DNA of 64,000 nt from Rhodococcus spongiicola (GTDB lineage Bacteria; Actinomycetota; Actinomycetes; Mycobacteriales; Mycobacteriaceae): NCBI RefSeq assembly GCF_004011835.1, contig NZ_RKLN01000004.1:62001-126000 (forward strand). Reading direction: 5' to 3'. The notes under the pieces are model-generated. The model searched no databases and was not told the origin of the DNA. It saw only the letters and a list, made by a program, of their open reading frames with translations. The translations under genes and the position numbers were made by a program. This document shows positions 1 to 10,502 of this stretch, piece by piece; position 1 is the stretch's first letter, and each line of letters opens with the position of its first letter.

Positions 1-356
1 ACGTGCTCTCGGTGGCGAACCTGTTCGGCGGCCCCCGGTACTCCGCGTACGTGGCCTCGAAGGCCGCGCTGGACGAGGTCTCCACCTGCTTCCAGGCCGA
101 AACCCTTCACCAGAACATCACTTTCACATCGGTGTACATGCCGCTGGTGAAGACCGCGATGATCGCCCCCAACAAGCAGTACGCCGACGCCCCGGCACTG
201 ACATCCGAGCAGGGCGGACAAGTCATCTGCGACGCGATCATTCGTCGACCGCGCCGAATGGGCCCGACGTTCGGTCGTCTGGTGCGGCTGACCGACGCGA
301 TCAGCACCGAACGAGCCGACCTGGGCCGGCACCGGCGGTACAACTCAGGTATCTGA
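1..356 (+). CDS. Short-chain dehydrogenase/reductase, C-terminal part (truncated by window edge)
   Basis: The reading frame is open from the first bases of the window to a TGA at 354-356, so the N-terminal Rossmann part lies upstream. The visible 117 residues begin with the end of the catalytic strand and the active-site helix YSAYVASKAAL (Tyr-x3-Lys), followed by a PLVKTAMI segment typical of the substrate loop. This fits the classical SDR family; the substrate cannot be told. The 3' end overlaps the convergent nhaA stop by 12 bp. The GTG at base 3 is probably internal rather than the true start. Confidence 0.8.
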   Translation, partial: VLSVANLFGGPRYSAYVASKAALDEVSTCFQAETLHQNITFTSVYMPLVKTAMIAPNKQYADAPALTSEQGGQVICDAIIRRPRRMGPTFGRLVRLTDAISTERADLGRHRRYNSGI

Positions 357-1754
357 ATTCTCGCCCGGCTCGGTTTCGTCGGTCTCGCCCGGCTCGGTTT
401 CGTCGGTCTCGCCCGGCTCGGTTTCCTCGGACTCGCCCCGCTCTGTTTCCTCGGACTCGCTCCGCTCGGTTACCTCGGACTCGCCCCGCTCTGTTTCCTC
501 GGACTCGCTCCGCTCGGGGGACTCGCCCTCGCTCGGCGCGGTCGTTGTGAGCATCCGGTAGGTGCGGTTTCGCATTGACAGGATCACCGCCCCGACCGCC
601 GCGGAAAGGCTCGAACCCACCAACACCCCGAGCGTCGCATGGGATCCGAACACCGTTTCCGACCCGTAGGCAAGGTCGACGATGAGGAGGGACACGGTGA
701 ACCCGATGCCCGCGATGACCGCGATGCCCAACAAGTCGACCCGACCCAGCCCGGGCTCGAGGCGGCCGGGGCCGTAGCGGGCGAACAGCACTGTGGCCCC
801 GAAGACCCCGATCGGCTTTCCGAGCAAGAGGCCGAGAACCACGCCCATCGCGACCGGATCCGAAAGCGCGGTCCCCAGGCCGGACAGGCCACCGACAGTG
901 ACGCCGGCAGCGACGAATGCGAAGACCGGGGCCGCGAGTCCCGCCGAAACCGGGCGCAGTATGTGTTCGTACCGGGCGCTCAGGCTCCTCCCGTGCTGCT
1001 CGTCGCGGGTCGGTACGACGAGCCCCAGCGCTGCACCGGCCACGGTCGCGTGAATCCCCGAGGAATGGAACAAGATCCACGTGGCGATGGCAATCAGTAC
1101 CAACAGCCACCACGGTCGGTAAGCCCTGCGGACAGCCACCGCAAAGACCCCGATGCCCGCGATGCCGGCCGCGAGGGCGCCGAAGGAGAGTGCTTCGGAG
1201 AAGAACGTCGCGATGATGACGATCGCGAGGAAGTCGTCGACCACCGCGAGTGCCAGCAGGAAGGCCCTCAACTGAGCCGGCAGATGGGACCCGATGACCG
1301 CGAGAACCGCGAGCGCGAAGGCGATGTCGGTCGGCGCCGGGATGGCCCAGCCTCGTAGATCTCCGCCGACCGCGGCCAGATTCACCGCCGCGTACACCGC
1401 CGCCGGCACCACCATGCCCCCGACTGCCGCGGCCACCGGGACGGCGGCCCGCCGACGCCCGTGCAACTCCCCCGAGGTAACCTCCTGGGCCAGTTCGAGG
1501 CCCGCGACGAAGAAGAAGATCGCCATGAGCCCTTCCTCGGCCCACGAGCTGATCGACAGGTTCAGGTGGAGCGCAGCGGGGCCGAGTTCGAATTGCCCGA
1601 TCGTGAAATACGAGGCGGACCAGGGCGAATTCGCCCAGATCAGGGCGATCGCGGCCGCCCCCAGCAGCAACGCCCCGCCGACCGTCTCGTCGCGCAGTAT
1701 CTCCGCGACGCGGGATCGTTCGGTCGGCGACCTCGATGACTGCGGTGCGTTCAC
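345..1754 (-). CDS. nhaA: Na+/H+ antiporter NhaA with charged octapeptide-repeat tail
   Basis: The 469-residue product matches the NhaA family, which exchanges cytoplasmic Na+ for external protons across the inner membrane. Seen in the sequence: about 11-12 hydrophobic segments, an early FFFVAGLELAQE segment, the PTDIAFALAVLAVIG region holding the adjacent acidic ion-binding residues (here only the Asp of PTDIAF and the DDF of VVDDFLAI are evident), and LLLGKPIGVFGATVLF. After about residue 400 the transporter ends and a 50-residue Glu/Thr-rich octad repeat follows, absent from typical NhaA (about 390-430 residues). The start is GTG at 1754 with GGGAG about 8 nt upstream. The tail overlaps the end of the convergent SDR gene. 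Confidence 0.93.
   Translation of the reverse strand: MNAPQSSRSPTERSRVAEILRDETVGGALLLGAAAIALIWANSPWSASYFTIGQFELGPAALHLNLSISSWAEEGLMAIFFFVAGLELAQEVTSGELHGRRRAAVPVAAAVGGMVVPAAVYAAVNLAAVGGDLRGWAIPAPTDIAFALAVLAVIGSHLPAQLRAFLLALAVVDDFLAIVIIATFFSEALSFGALAAGIAGIGVFAVAVRRAYRPWWLLVLIAIATWILFHSSGIHATVAGAALGLVVPTRDEQHGRSLSARYEHILRPVSAGLAAPVFAFVAAGVTVGGLSGLGTALSDPVAMGVVLGLLLGKPIGVFGATVLFARYGPGRLEPGLGRVDLLGIAVIAGIGFTVSLLIVDLAYGSETVFGSHATLGVLVGSSLSAAVGAVILSMRNRTYRMLTTTAPSEGESPERSESEETERGESEVTERSESEETERGESEETEPGETDETEPGETDETEPGENSDT
359..520. repeat. 24-bp tandem repeat coding the NhaA tail
   Basis: About seven 24-bp units (359-382, 383-406, 407-430 and so on, the last partial) of the form TCTCGCCCGGCTCGGTTTCG plus TCGG, with drift towards the interior of the gene. 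Read on the minus strand each unit encodes an octapeptide such as ETDETEPG or ESEETERG. The unit is a multiple of three, so copy-number changes keep the frame. Confidence 0.9.
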
Positions 1755-2047
1755 TGACGTTCTCCCACCTCAGAATGCCTTGCGACCCCGTGTCGGGAAC
1801 AGAACACGGCACTCGGAATCCTCGGGACTGGGCCTGGCACCAAACGACTCGAGCCGGACAACCAGGCAGGGTGCGCGGGCCCGGTTGGCGGGATTTACGT
1901 GACCCGGTTTGCGGGATTACCGTAAGAGTAAGGGCCGGAATCACCGGGTTCGGCCAGGGCACTGACTGACCTCACTGCGGCTGCGCCGAATTGGGTGCTT
2001 CCGATACTTGACCGAGCAGATCGAACAAGGTCGAGGAGATGATTGCG
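1755..2047. other. Divergent intergenic region nhaA / SPW gene
   Basis: This 293-bp spacer separates two divergent genes and must hold their promoters. It contains an imperfect direct repeat of GCGGGATT about 1890-1920. I recognise no clear -35/-10 pair and no coding signal. Confidence 0.4.
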
Positions 2048-2479
2048 ATGTCGACATCACCGAGCATGTCGATGGAAACCCATCCGGATATTGCCGCCCT
2101 TCGCGACAGCTACGACGAACTGGGCGAAGGACCCGCCCTACAGTTCGCCGGAGGGCTGCTGGTGCTGGCCGGTCTCTACGCAGCGGCATCGTCGTTCATT
2201 GTCGGGTTCAACGGTCAGACGACCCTGATGATGACCAACATGCTCGCCGGGCTCGCTGTCGCACTGCTGGCAGTCGGTCACACCACAACCTATGGGCGGA
2301 CGCACGGCATCACGTTCGTTGCTCCGTTGCTGGGAGTCTGGTTGATCGTCTCACCCTGGCTGGTGTCCGGTGTGAGCACGAGTGCGGGAATGATCTGGTC
2401 CAACGTCGTGGTCGGCGCAGTGGTCGTCGTTCTGGGGGCCGCGAGTGTGGGTGTGGCAATGAGCCGACGCGGTACCTGA
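2048..2479 (+). CDS. SPW-repeat small membrane protein
   Basis: A protein of 143 residues with four predicted membrane helices and the tell-tale Ser-Pro-Trp triplet in LIVSPWLVSG, which defines the SPW repeat family; a related helix hairpin without SPW precedes it. The family has no established function. ATG at 2048 is chosen because GAGGAG (2033-2038) lies 9 nt upstream; an in-frame ATG at 2039 directly abuts this site and is less likely. A second small membrane ORF follows after 5 bp, suggesting a bicistronic unit. Confidence 0.75.
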   Translation: MSTSPSMSMETHPDIAALRDSYDELGEGPALQFAGGLLVLAGLYAAASSFIVGFNGQTTLMMTNMLAGLAVALLAVGHTTTYGRTHGITFVAPLLGVWLIVSPWLVSGVSTSAGMIWSNVVVGAVVVVLGAASVGVAMSRRGT

Positions 2480-2484
2480 TAACG

Positions 2485-2682
2485 GTGCCCGGACAACCGA
2501 GCCGGTCACCGGTACGGGTGATCCAGGCGGTGGTGGTCGCAGTGCTGTCCATCCTCGTCCTGGGGGTGACCCTCGGCCTTACGGGGTCTCCCTTGATGGC
2601 GATCATGTTCGCGGTTTCGTGTGCCATTGCGGCCGCTGCTCTCGTTGTCCTCTGGCAGGTGATTCCACCCACCAGAGGGTGA
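2485..2682 (+). CDS. Small two-helix membrane protein, hypothetical
   Basis: 65 residues from a GTG at 2485, only 5 bp after the SPW gene. The product has a short basic N-terminus (VPGQPSRSPVRV) and two hydrophobic stretches (AVVVAVLSILVLGVTLGL and AIMFAVSCAIAAAALVVLW). I do not recognise a family. The frame stays open far upstream inside the SPW gene, so the start is uncertain; the membrane character and tight spacing argue that it is real. Confidence 0.5.
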   Translation: MPGQPSRSPVRVIQAVVVAVLSILVLGVTLGLTGSPLMAIMFAVSCAIAAAALVVLWQVIPPTRG

Positions 2683-2751
2683 TGAAGCACGTCCGGGGCC
2701 TGGTCCACTCGGGCGCCGGTTCAGTGCGGCCGGGCCACTCCACGACCTTTT

Positions 2752-2785
2752 GCGCCCGCCCTTGCCAATCGGCAAGGGCGGGCGC
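2752..2785. terminator. Hairpin terminator after gabD2 and the small membrane gene
   Basis: Perfect 15-bp inverted repeat GCGCCCGCCCTTGCC / GGCAAGGGCGGGCGC with an AATC loop between convergent genes ending at 2682 and 2810. There is no U-tract on either strand, as is common for actinobacterial hairpin terminators. Confidence 0.7.
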
Positions 2786-2809
2786 GGAGGTCGGTGAGGG
2801 AGCCGGAGA

Positions 2810-4363
2810 TCAGCGCTTCGGCAGGTACTTCATTCCCTTGACGAACGGCGGCAGGATCTTGGCCCAGACCTTCGCCGGAAGCCAGCGCGGGCCCCCGAGG
2901 TTGATCACGCGGGTGGTCGCGACGGTCTGCGCCTCGGTGTACTTGAGCAGGCCCTCGGCGCCGTGCCGGCGCCCGACGCCGGACACGCCCATGCCTCCCA
3001 TCGGGGCCGCGGTGCTGCCCCACGTCGGACCGTAGCCCTCGTCGACGTTGACGGTGCCCGCCATCACACGGGCCGCGATAGCCTCGCCCTCTGCGTCGCT
3101 GCCCGCCCACACACTCGCGTTGAGTCCGTACTCGGTGTCGTTGGCGCGGCGGATCGCCTCTTCGACGTCGGCGACGGGGTAGATCGAGACGAGCGGACCG
3201 AACGTCTCGTTCCCGTAGCACTCCATCTCCTCCGTGACGCCGGTGAGCACGGTCGGCTCGAAGAACAGCGGACCGAGGTCGGGGCGGGCCTTGCCGCCGG
3301 CCACCACGGTGGCGCCCTTGGCGACCGCGTCCTGGACGTGCCCGGACACCGTCTTGACCTGATCCTCGGACACAAGACTGCCCATCTCGATGCCGAACTC
3401 GTAGCCCGGCGCGAGGGACACGTTCCGCACACGCTCGCCGAACATGCGGATGAACTCGGGGGCGATGGCCTCCTCGACGTAGATGCGTTCGACGGAGATG
3501 CACAGCTGGCCGGAGTTGGCGAAGCATGCGCGGACCGCCGCGTCGGTGACCTCGCGCAGGTTCACGCCCTTGGTCACGATCATCGGGTTCTTTCCGCCCA
3601 ACTCGGCGGAGAAGCCGATCAACCGGCGCCCGGCCTGCTCGGCGAGCAGACGTCCGGTGGCAGTGGAACCGGTGAACATGAGGTAGTCGGTGTTCTCGAC
3701 GATCGCGGTACCGACCACCGAACCGGGGCCCGGCACCACTGCGAACAGATCGCGGGGCAGCCCGGCCTGGTACAGCAGTTCGACACACGCGAGCGCGCAG
3801 TACGGGGTCTGGCTGTCCGGCTTGAGGACGACGGCGTTGCCGGCGAGCAGCGCCGGGATAGCGTCGCCCACCGCGAGCGACATCGGGTAGTTCCACGGCG
3901 AGATGACGCCGACGACACCCTTGGGGTGATGGCGGACGACAGTCTTGGTGATGCCGGGCATCATGCCCTGAACGCGCTTGGGGCGCAGCAGCTTCGGGGC
4001 CTGACGCGCGTAGTAGCGAGAGGTCAGCGAGATGTCGAGGACCTCCTCCTGCGCGGACGCCCGCGACTTGCCGGTCTCGGCCTGCGCCATGTCCAACAGG
4101 GCGCCACGGTTCTCGAGTACGAGCTCGGCGTAGCGCAGGAAGACCTCGCCACGCTCGGCCGGTGACCGCTTCGCCCACGCCTTTTGTGCCACGCGCGCCC
4201 GCTCGACCGCGGCGATCGTGTCGGCCGCGGTGCCGACGGGGACGGTGGCGAGTTCGCGCCCGGTGAAGGCCTCGATGACCGGGCGCGTCAGACGGTCCGC
4301 GGCGTCCGGGATGGCGATGAGGTCGGCGAGGCGGGCGAAGGTCGCCGCTGACGGAGCAGGCAT
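2810..4363 (-). CDS. gabD2: Succinate-semialdehyde dehydrogenase (GabD2-type)
   Basis: The 517-residue product is an NAD(P)+-dependent aldehyde dehydrogenase that would oxidise succinic semialdehyde to succinate in the GABA shunt or in the route replacing part of the TCA cycle in mycobacteria. Key motifs: cofactor-site ISPWNYPMSL, general-base Glu in FSAELGGKNP, nucleophile Cys in SGQLCISVER, and NETFGPLVS near the C-terminus. The overall likeness is to actinobacterial GabD2 (Rv1731 type) rather than E. coli GabD. ATG at 4363 (MPAPSAATF) has AGGGG upstream and is preferred to an in-frame start 42 bp further up. Closely related aldehyde dehydrogenases make the exact substrate an inference. Confidence 0.85.
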   Translation of the reverse strand: MPAPSAATFARLADLIAIPDAADRLTRPVIEAFTGRELATVPVGTAADTIAAVERARVAQKAWAKRSPAERGEVFLRYAELVLENRGALLDMAQAETGKSRASAQEEVLDISLTSRYYARQAPKLLRPKRVQGMMPGITKTVVRHHPKGVVGVISPWNYPMSLAVGDAIPALLAGNAVVLKPDSQTPYCALACVELLYQAGLPRDLFAVVPGPGSVVGTAIVENTDYLMFTGSTATGRLLAEQAGRRLIGFSAELGGKNPMIVTKGVNLREVTDAAVRACFANSGQLCISVERIYVEEAIAPEFIRMFGERVRNVSLAPGYEFGIEMGSLVSEDQVKTVSGHVQDAVAKGATVVAGGKARPDLGPLFFEPTVLTGVTEEMECYGNETFGPLVSIYPVADVEEAIRRANDTEYGLNASVWAGSDAEGEAIAARVMAGTVNVDEGYGPTWGSTAAPMGGMGVSGVGRRHGAEGLLKYTEAQTVATTRVINLGGPRWLPAKVWAKILPPFVKGMKYLPKR

Positions 4364-4392
4364 GGTCGTACCCCTACTGGTGAGTAGATTGC

Positions 4393-4408
4393 AAGTTACA
4401 GACAACTT
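4393..4408. promoter_or_regulatory. Inverted repeat in the gabD2 promoter region
   Basis: AAGTT-N6-AACTT centred about 37 bp upstream of the gabD2 start, in the spacer shared with the divergent TetR gene at 4571. It could be an operator; the regulator is unknown. Confidence 0.35.
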
Positions 4409-4570
4409 ACCCCTTCCCCGGCATTAGTCACAGGAACCGGGATCCGATCCGCGACCAGTCGAACACCGGCGCCGGCCGGCCATCAGGATTCCGCGTGGGC
4501 GGCATGGGGATTAAGTGATGGCGACGGTCGAACCCTTGACCCGATTGAACGGTCGAGCAATACTTTAAAC

Positions 4571-5296
4571 ATGTGTTCAGCAAGAGCTGTTTCGCCCGAC
4601 CGGGACCTCAACACCCGGGCGCGCATCCGAGATGCCGCGATCCGGGTGTTCGGGGAACAGGGGTTCGGCGCCGGGATACGCGCCGTCGCGACTGCCGCCG
4701 GAGTCTCGCCCGGCCTCGTCAACCACCACTTCGGCTCCAAGAAGGGATTGCGCGCCGCATGCGACGGGCACGTCCTGGAGGTGATCGCGAGCGAGAAACG
4801 GGACGCGCTCACGGCGAGTGATCCAGGCCGGATGCTCGCGTACATGAGCGAGATCGAGCAGTACGCACCACTCGTCGCCTATCTGGTCCGCTCGTTCCAG
4901 GCCGGGGGCGAACTCGCCGAATCGCTGTTCGAAGACATGGTCGCCGGCGTCGAGGAGTACCTGGACGCCGCCGTCGCGGAAGGGCGGGTGCGACCGAGCC
5001 GCGACCCCGCCGCACGCGCGCGGTACCTGGCGATGAACAGTCTCGGCACGACACTGCTGTTCCTGCAGATGCACGCCGACAAGAACGGTTCCGTCGACTA
5101 CGCCTTCGCGCTCCGGAAGATGAGCGACGACATCGCGCTTCCCGGCCTCGAGTTGTACACCGAAGGACTGTTCACCGATTCGGCGCTGCTGGACGCCTAC
5201 ACAGACCGGGCCAACACAGACACGGCCAACACAGACACGGCCAACACAGACACGGCCAACACAGACACGCTGCAATCCTCCAAGGAGAATGAATGA
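4571..5296 (+). CDS. TetR-family regulator of the adjacent ABC exporter, repeat-tailed
   Basis: A 241-residue TetR-type repressor. The DNA-binding domain is at the N-terminus ([17 protein letters not shown], then [20 protein letters not shown] as helix-turn-helix), followed by a helical ligand domain. The C-terminus ends in an unusual TDTAN pentapeptide repeat encoded by a 15-bp minisatellite. The stop overlaps the start of the ABC ATPase gene (ATGA), so it is the first cistron of a coupled three-gene operon and probably autorepresses an efflux system. No good ribosome site precedes the ATG at 4571, so translation may be leaderless. Confidence 0.85.
   Translation: MCSARAVSPDRDLNTRARIRDAAIRVFGEQGFGAGIRAVATAAGVSPGLVNHHFGSKKGLRAACDGHVLEVIASEKRDALTASDPGRMLAYMSEIEQYAPLVAYLVRSFQAGGELAESLFEDMVAGVEEYLDAAVAEGRVRPSRDPAARARYLAMNSLGTTLLFLQMHADKNGSVDYAFALRKMSDDIALPGLELYTEGLFTDSALLDAYTDRANTDTANTDTANTDTANTDTLQSSKENE
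5199..5273 (+). repeat. 15-bp tandem repeat in the TetR gene tail
   Basis: Five 15-bp units (5199-5213, 5214-5228, 5229-5243, 5244-5258, 5259-5273) with consensus ACACAGACACGGCCA; units 2-4 are identical and the outer two diverge. They encode repeated Asn-Thr-Asp-Thr-Ala. Confidence 0.92.
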
Positions 5297-6192
5297 CCGC
5301 AATCATCGAAGTCGAGAAGCTGGAGAAGTCGTTCGGCTCCACCCGGGCACTCGACCGGCTGGACATGATGGTGCGCGAGGGTGAGGTTCACGGCTTTCTC
5401 GGGCCCAACGGCTCCGGCAAGTCCACGACCATCCGGGTGCTGCTCGGCTTGCTCCGCGCGAACGGGGGTACCGCAACTCTGTTCGGGCGCGACGTGTGGC
5501 GCGACGCGGTCGACCTGCACCGTGACGTTGCCTACGTCCCAGGCGACGTCACGCTGTGGCCGTCACTCACCGGTGGGGAAACCATCGACCTGCTCGCGCG
5601 GATGCGCGGCGGCTTGGACACCGCCCGTCGAGCCGATCTGATCGAACGATTCGACCTCGACCCCCACAAGAAGTCCCGCTCGTACTCGAAGGGCAACCGT
5701 CAGAAGGTCGCGGTGATCTCTGCGTTCTCGTCGCACGCCCGGCTGCTGTTGCTGGACGAACCCACGTCGGGTCTGGATCCGTTGATGGAGAAGGTTTTCC
5801 GCGATTGCATCGCGGAGGCCAGCGCGCGGGGTGTGACCGTCCTGCTGTCGAGCCACATCCTCTCGGAGGTCGAAGCTCTATGCCAAAAGGTCACGATCAT
5901 CCGGGCCGGCCGTACAGTCGAGAGTGGCTCGATCGCTGCGATGCGTCACCTGAGCCGTACGTCCATCACCGCCGAACTCGACGGTGATCCAGGCGATCTC
6001 GGACAAATTCCGGGTGTCGAAGACGTGCGGATCGAGGGTCGCACGCTGCACTGCCAGGCCGACGCGGACGCACTCGGTGCCCTGATTCGCACCCTCGGTG
6101 ACACGGGCGTCCGAAGCCTGGTCAGCACGCCGCCGACGCTCGAGGAACTGTTCATGCAGCACTATCAAATCGCGGAAGAGGTGCGGGCGTGA
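5293..6192 (+). CDS. ABC transporter ATP-binding protein (drug-exporter type)
   Basis: The 299-residue nucleotide-binding subunit has Walker [10 protein letters not shown], a divergent signature YSKGNRQKV, Walker [13 protein letters not shown] and the switch His in LLSSHILSE. The DrrA-like organisation with an extra C-terminal domain of about 80 residues fits exporters of drugs, antibiotics or lipids. It is coupled by ATGA to the upstream TetR gene and by GTGA to the downstream permease gene, so the three are co-translated. The substrate is unknown. Confidence 0.92.
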   Translation: MTAIIEVEKLEKSFGSTRALDRLDMMVREGEVHGFLGPNGSGKSTTIRVLLGLLRANGGTATLFGRDVWRDAVDLHRDVAYVPGDVTLWPSLTGGETIDLLARMRGGLDTARRADLIERFDLDPHKKSRSYSKGNRQKVAVISAFSSHARLLLLDEPTSGLDPLMEKVFRDCIAEASARGVTVLLSSHILSEVEALCQKVTIIRAGRTVESGSIAAMRHLSRTSITAELDGDPGDLGQIPGVEDVRIEGRTLHCQADADALGALIRTLGDTGVRSLVSTPPTLEELFMQHYQIAEEVRA

Positions 6193-7820
6193 CCGCCACC
6201 GCGACGTCGAGGGCGACCGTCACAGGGGTGACGACGTCGTCGCCTTTCACCGGAACAACGGCGCTGCTGCGCCTCTACCTGCGTCGCGACCGGATGATCT
6301 TGCCCGCCTGGGCGCTCGTGTTGGGCGTGCTGCCGATGGTATACGGCAGCTCGATCGCGGGACTGTACCCGACGGACAGTGCCCGTGCCGCGTTCGCGGC
6401 AACGACCGCGGTCGTGAAGTCCCAGATCGCCTTGGTGGGACCGATATTCGGGTCCAGCATCGGCGCGCTGGCGACGTGGCGGTCGGGGGTCCTGTTCCCG
6501 ATGCTGGCCATCGCCGTCATCCTCACCGTCATCCGCCACACCCGCACCGAGGAGGAGATGGGGCGCACAGAACTGCTCGAGTCGACGTCGATCGGACGCC
6601 GCGCGGGCCTGACCGCGGCACTTCTCGTCGCGGGCATCGGAACGGTCGTCAGCGCCGCGGCCAGCACTGCGGGCCTCGCAGCGATCGGAACGGGCGCCGC
6701 CGGATCGATCGCGTTCGGTGCGGCGATGTTCGGCGCCGGGGTTGTGTTCGCGGGCGTGGCAGCTGTCGCTGCACAAATCAGCACCGGGGCGCGACTGGCG
6801 CGCGGCCTCGCGTTCGCCGTCCTCGCGTTCGCGTTCCTGCTCAGAGCTGTCGGGGACGTCGGGTCGGGAACGATGTCCTGGCTCTCACCGATCGGGTGGG
6901 CGCAGCAGCTGCGACCGTACGCCGACGAACGCTGGTGGGTGCTGTTGCTATCGGCGGTTACCGCCGTCGTGCTCGTCGCCGTCGCCTACCGCCTGCACGA
7001 CCAGCGCGATCTGGGTGCCGGCCTCATCGCCGGACGCCCCGGTCCTGGCGAAGCGTCCACCTTCTTGTCGGGCCCGATCGGCCTCGCCTGGCGCATGCAG
7101 CGCGGACCGCTGCTCGCGTGGACGGTGGGACTGGCCGTGTTCGGGGCCATGCTCGGCGCCGCGGCGAGCGGCGTCAGCGACCAGATCGGCAGCAGCGAAT
7201 TCATCATCTCGGTCCTGGACCGGATGGGCGGGACCAAGGTGATCGAGGATGCGTACCTCGCGATGATCTTCTCCATCTTCGGCCTCGCCGCGGCCGCCTT
7301 CTCCATCTCCGCGACGTTGCAGTTGCGCGACGAGGAGGAGTCGAGCCGAGCCGAATCCGTTCTCGGCGCGGCGATCGGCCGCTGGCGCTGGGCGAGTAGC
7401 CACCTCCTGTTCGCCCTCGCCGGTCCCGCGATCGTCCTCGTCGTCGCCGGACTCGCGGCCGGGATCGCGTACGGCGCGTCGATCGGCGACGTCGGCGGAC
7501 AGATCCCGTCTGTCCTCGGAGCCGCCCTCGTGCAACTACCGGCGGTATGGCTCGTCACGGGGATCACCGTCGCGCTGTTCGGGGCGTTACCGCGTCTGGC
7601 ACCGGGCGCGTGGGTGGTGTTCGCGGCGATGCTCGCGTTGTACATCATCGGGATGGTCGCCGATCTCCCCCAGCTGATACTCGACCTCGTGCCGTTCCTG
7701 CACCTGCCACGGCTACCCGGGGCCGAGTTCCAGGCCGCACCGGTTATATGGCTGCTGCTGATCGCGGTGGCGTTGCTGGGCGCCGGTCTCGCCGGGCTGC
7801 GCCGCCGCGACCTCCGCTGA
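6189..7820 (+). CDS. ABC-2 type exporter permease, 12-helix polyketide-antibiotic class
   Basis: The 543-residue integral membrane protein is almost entirely hydrophobic helices and looks like two related permease halves fused: the first half begins [18 protein letters not shown], and a similar [17 protein letters not shown] segment opens the second half near residue 300. This is the arrangement of the putative polyketide-antibiotic exporter family (COG3559 type), which works with a single ATPase gene such as the one it overlaps. The start is GTG at 6189. It is the last gene of the TetR-ABC operon; a large hairpin follows. Confidence 0.88.
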   Translation: MTATATSRATVTGVTTSSPFTGTTALLRLYLRRDRMILPAWALVLGVLPMVYGSSIAGLYPTDSARAAFAATTAVVKSQIALVGPIFGSSIGALATWRSGVLFPMLAIAVILTVIRHTRTEEEMGRTELLESTSIGRRAGLTAALLVAGIGTVVSAAASTAGLAAIGTGAAGSIAFGAAMFGAGVVFAGVAAVAAQISTGARLARGLAFAVLAFAFLLRAVGDVGSGTMSWLSPIGWAQQLRPYADERWWVLLLSAVTAVVLVAVAYRLHDQRDLGAGLIAGRPGPGEASTFLSGPIGLAWRMQRGPLLAWTVGLAVFGAMLGAAASGVSDQIGSSEFIISVLDRMGGTKVIEDAYLAMIFSIFGLAAAAFSISATLQLRDEEESSRAESVLGAAIGRWRWASSHLLFALAGPAIVLVVAGLAAGIAYGASIGDVGGQIPSVLGAALVQLPAVWLVTGITVALFGALPRLAPGAWVVFAAMLALYIIGMVADLPQLILDLVPFLHLPRLPGAEFQAAPVIWLLLIAVALLGAGLAGLRRRDLR

Positions 7821-7869
7821 TCTGGGCCGACCGGGGCCGACCCGGTCGGCGCCGCCACCGCCGCCCAAG

Positions 7870-7932
7870 CCCTGAACGGGAACTCGAGTCACGCCTTCGC
7901 GGCGGAACCGTGACATGAATTCCCGTTCAGGG
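7870..7932. terminator. Long interrupted hairpin between the exporter operon and fadD
   Basis: Outer arms CCCTGAACGGGAA (7870-7882) and TTCCCGTTCAGGG (7920-7932) are perfect complements; after symmetric 6-nt interruptions an inner TCACG/CGTGA pair closes a 15-nt loop. It begins 50 bp after the permease stop and ends 27 bp before the fadD ATG. It may terminate the exporter operon or act as an operator for fadD; there is no U-tract. Confidence 0.55.
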
Positions 7933-7959
7933 CATCAGTGGCGTTCATAGACTCGGGTC

Positions 7960-9801
<1,842 letters not shown>

Positions 9802-9944
9802 CGGTCGGTCCTTGCGCTGTCAGGCGCTGTTCCCCTTCGTTCCCTGCCCGGACTACCGGCAACGCCCCGGTCGCGGCTGACCAGCACAAGTTACCGGTGG
9901 GTAAGCTCGGGTGTGACCGGCGAACGAACGAAAGGGCAGTAACC

Positions 9945-10415
9945 ATGAGTGAACCGGTGGCAACCGCTGACCTGGCCGACGAAATCGGTCCGGACATCCG
10001 CAGCTGCGACACCCAGTTCATCCAGTTCGGTGCCCGGAGCGCGTTCTCCGGCCCGATCACCACGATCAAGTGCTTCCAGGACAACCTGCTGGTCAAGCAA
10101 ACCCTGAGCGAACCCGGCAACGGCGGAGTCCTCGTCGTCGACGGTGACGCGAGCGTGCACACGGCCCTCGTCGGCGACATCATCGCCGGTCGCGGCGTCT
10201 CGAACGGATGGGCGGGCGTCATCGTCAACGGCGCGGTGCGCGATTCGGCGATCCTGCGCACCCTCGACATCGGCGTCAAGGCGCTCGGCACGAACCCCCG
10301 CAAGAGCACCCAGACCGGCTCCGGCGAGAAGAACGTGCCCGTCTCCTTCGGCGGCGTCACCTTCAACCCGGGCGAGACCGTCTACAGCGACGATGACGGC
10401 ATCGTTGTCCGTTGA
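9945..10415 (+). CDS. rraA: RraA-family protein (RNase E activity regulator / HMG aldolase fold)
   Basis: The 156-residue product matches the RraA family. E. coli RraA is a trimer that binds and inhibits RNase E; related proteins are 4-hydroxy-4-methyl-2-oxoglutarate or oxaloacetate aldolases. Seen: [22 protein letters not shown], the [20 protein letters not shown] segment with the Arg-Asp pair used by the aldolases, and a final [23 protein letters not shown] start at ATG 9945, which gives the normal family length; the frame is open much further upstream by chance. The stop codon sits inside the first unit of a 19-bp tandem repeat. Confidence 0.88.
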   Translation: MSEPVATADLADEIGPDIRSCDTQFIQFGARSAFSGPITTIKCFQDNLLVKQTLSEPGNGGVLVVDGDASVHTALVGDIIAGRGVSNGWAGVIVNGAVRDSAILRTLDIGVKALGTNPRKSTQTGSGEKNVPVSFGGVTFNPGETVYSDDDGIVVR

Positions 10416-10482
10416 TACAGGGGTCGTCCGTTGATACAGGGGTCGTCCGCTGACGCAGGGGCCGGCCGCTGACACAAGAGTC
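10407..10482. repeat. 19-bp tandem repeat spanning the rraA stop codon
   Basis: Four 19-bp units start at 10407, 10426, 10445 and 10464; the first two are identical (GTCCGTTGATACAGGGGTC) and later ones decay. The rraA TGA (10413-10415) is in unit 1, so most of the array lies in the 3' spacer between two convergent genes. Confidence 0.85.
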
Positions 10483-10502
10483 CGTCCGTTAGCAGTGAGG
10501 GC

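Noticed and set aside
359-520. Tandem repeats in nhaA and other genes considered as CRISPR arrays
   Set aside because: Units are contiguous without unique spacers, lie in coding frame, and no cas gene is present.
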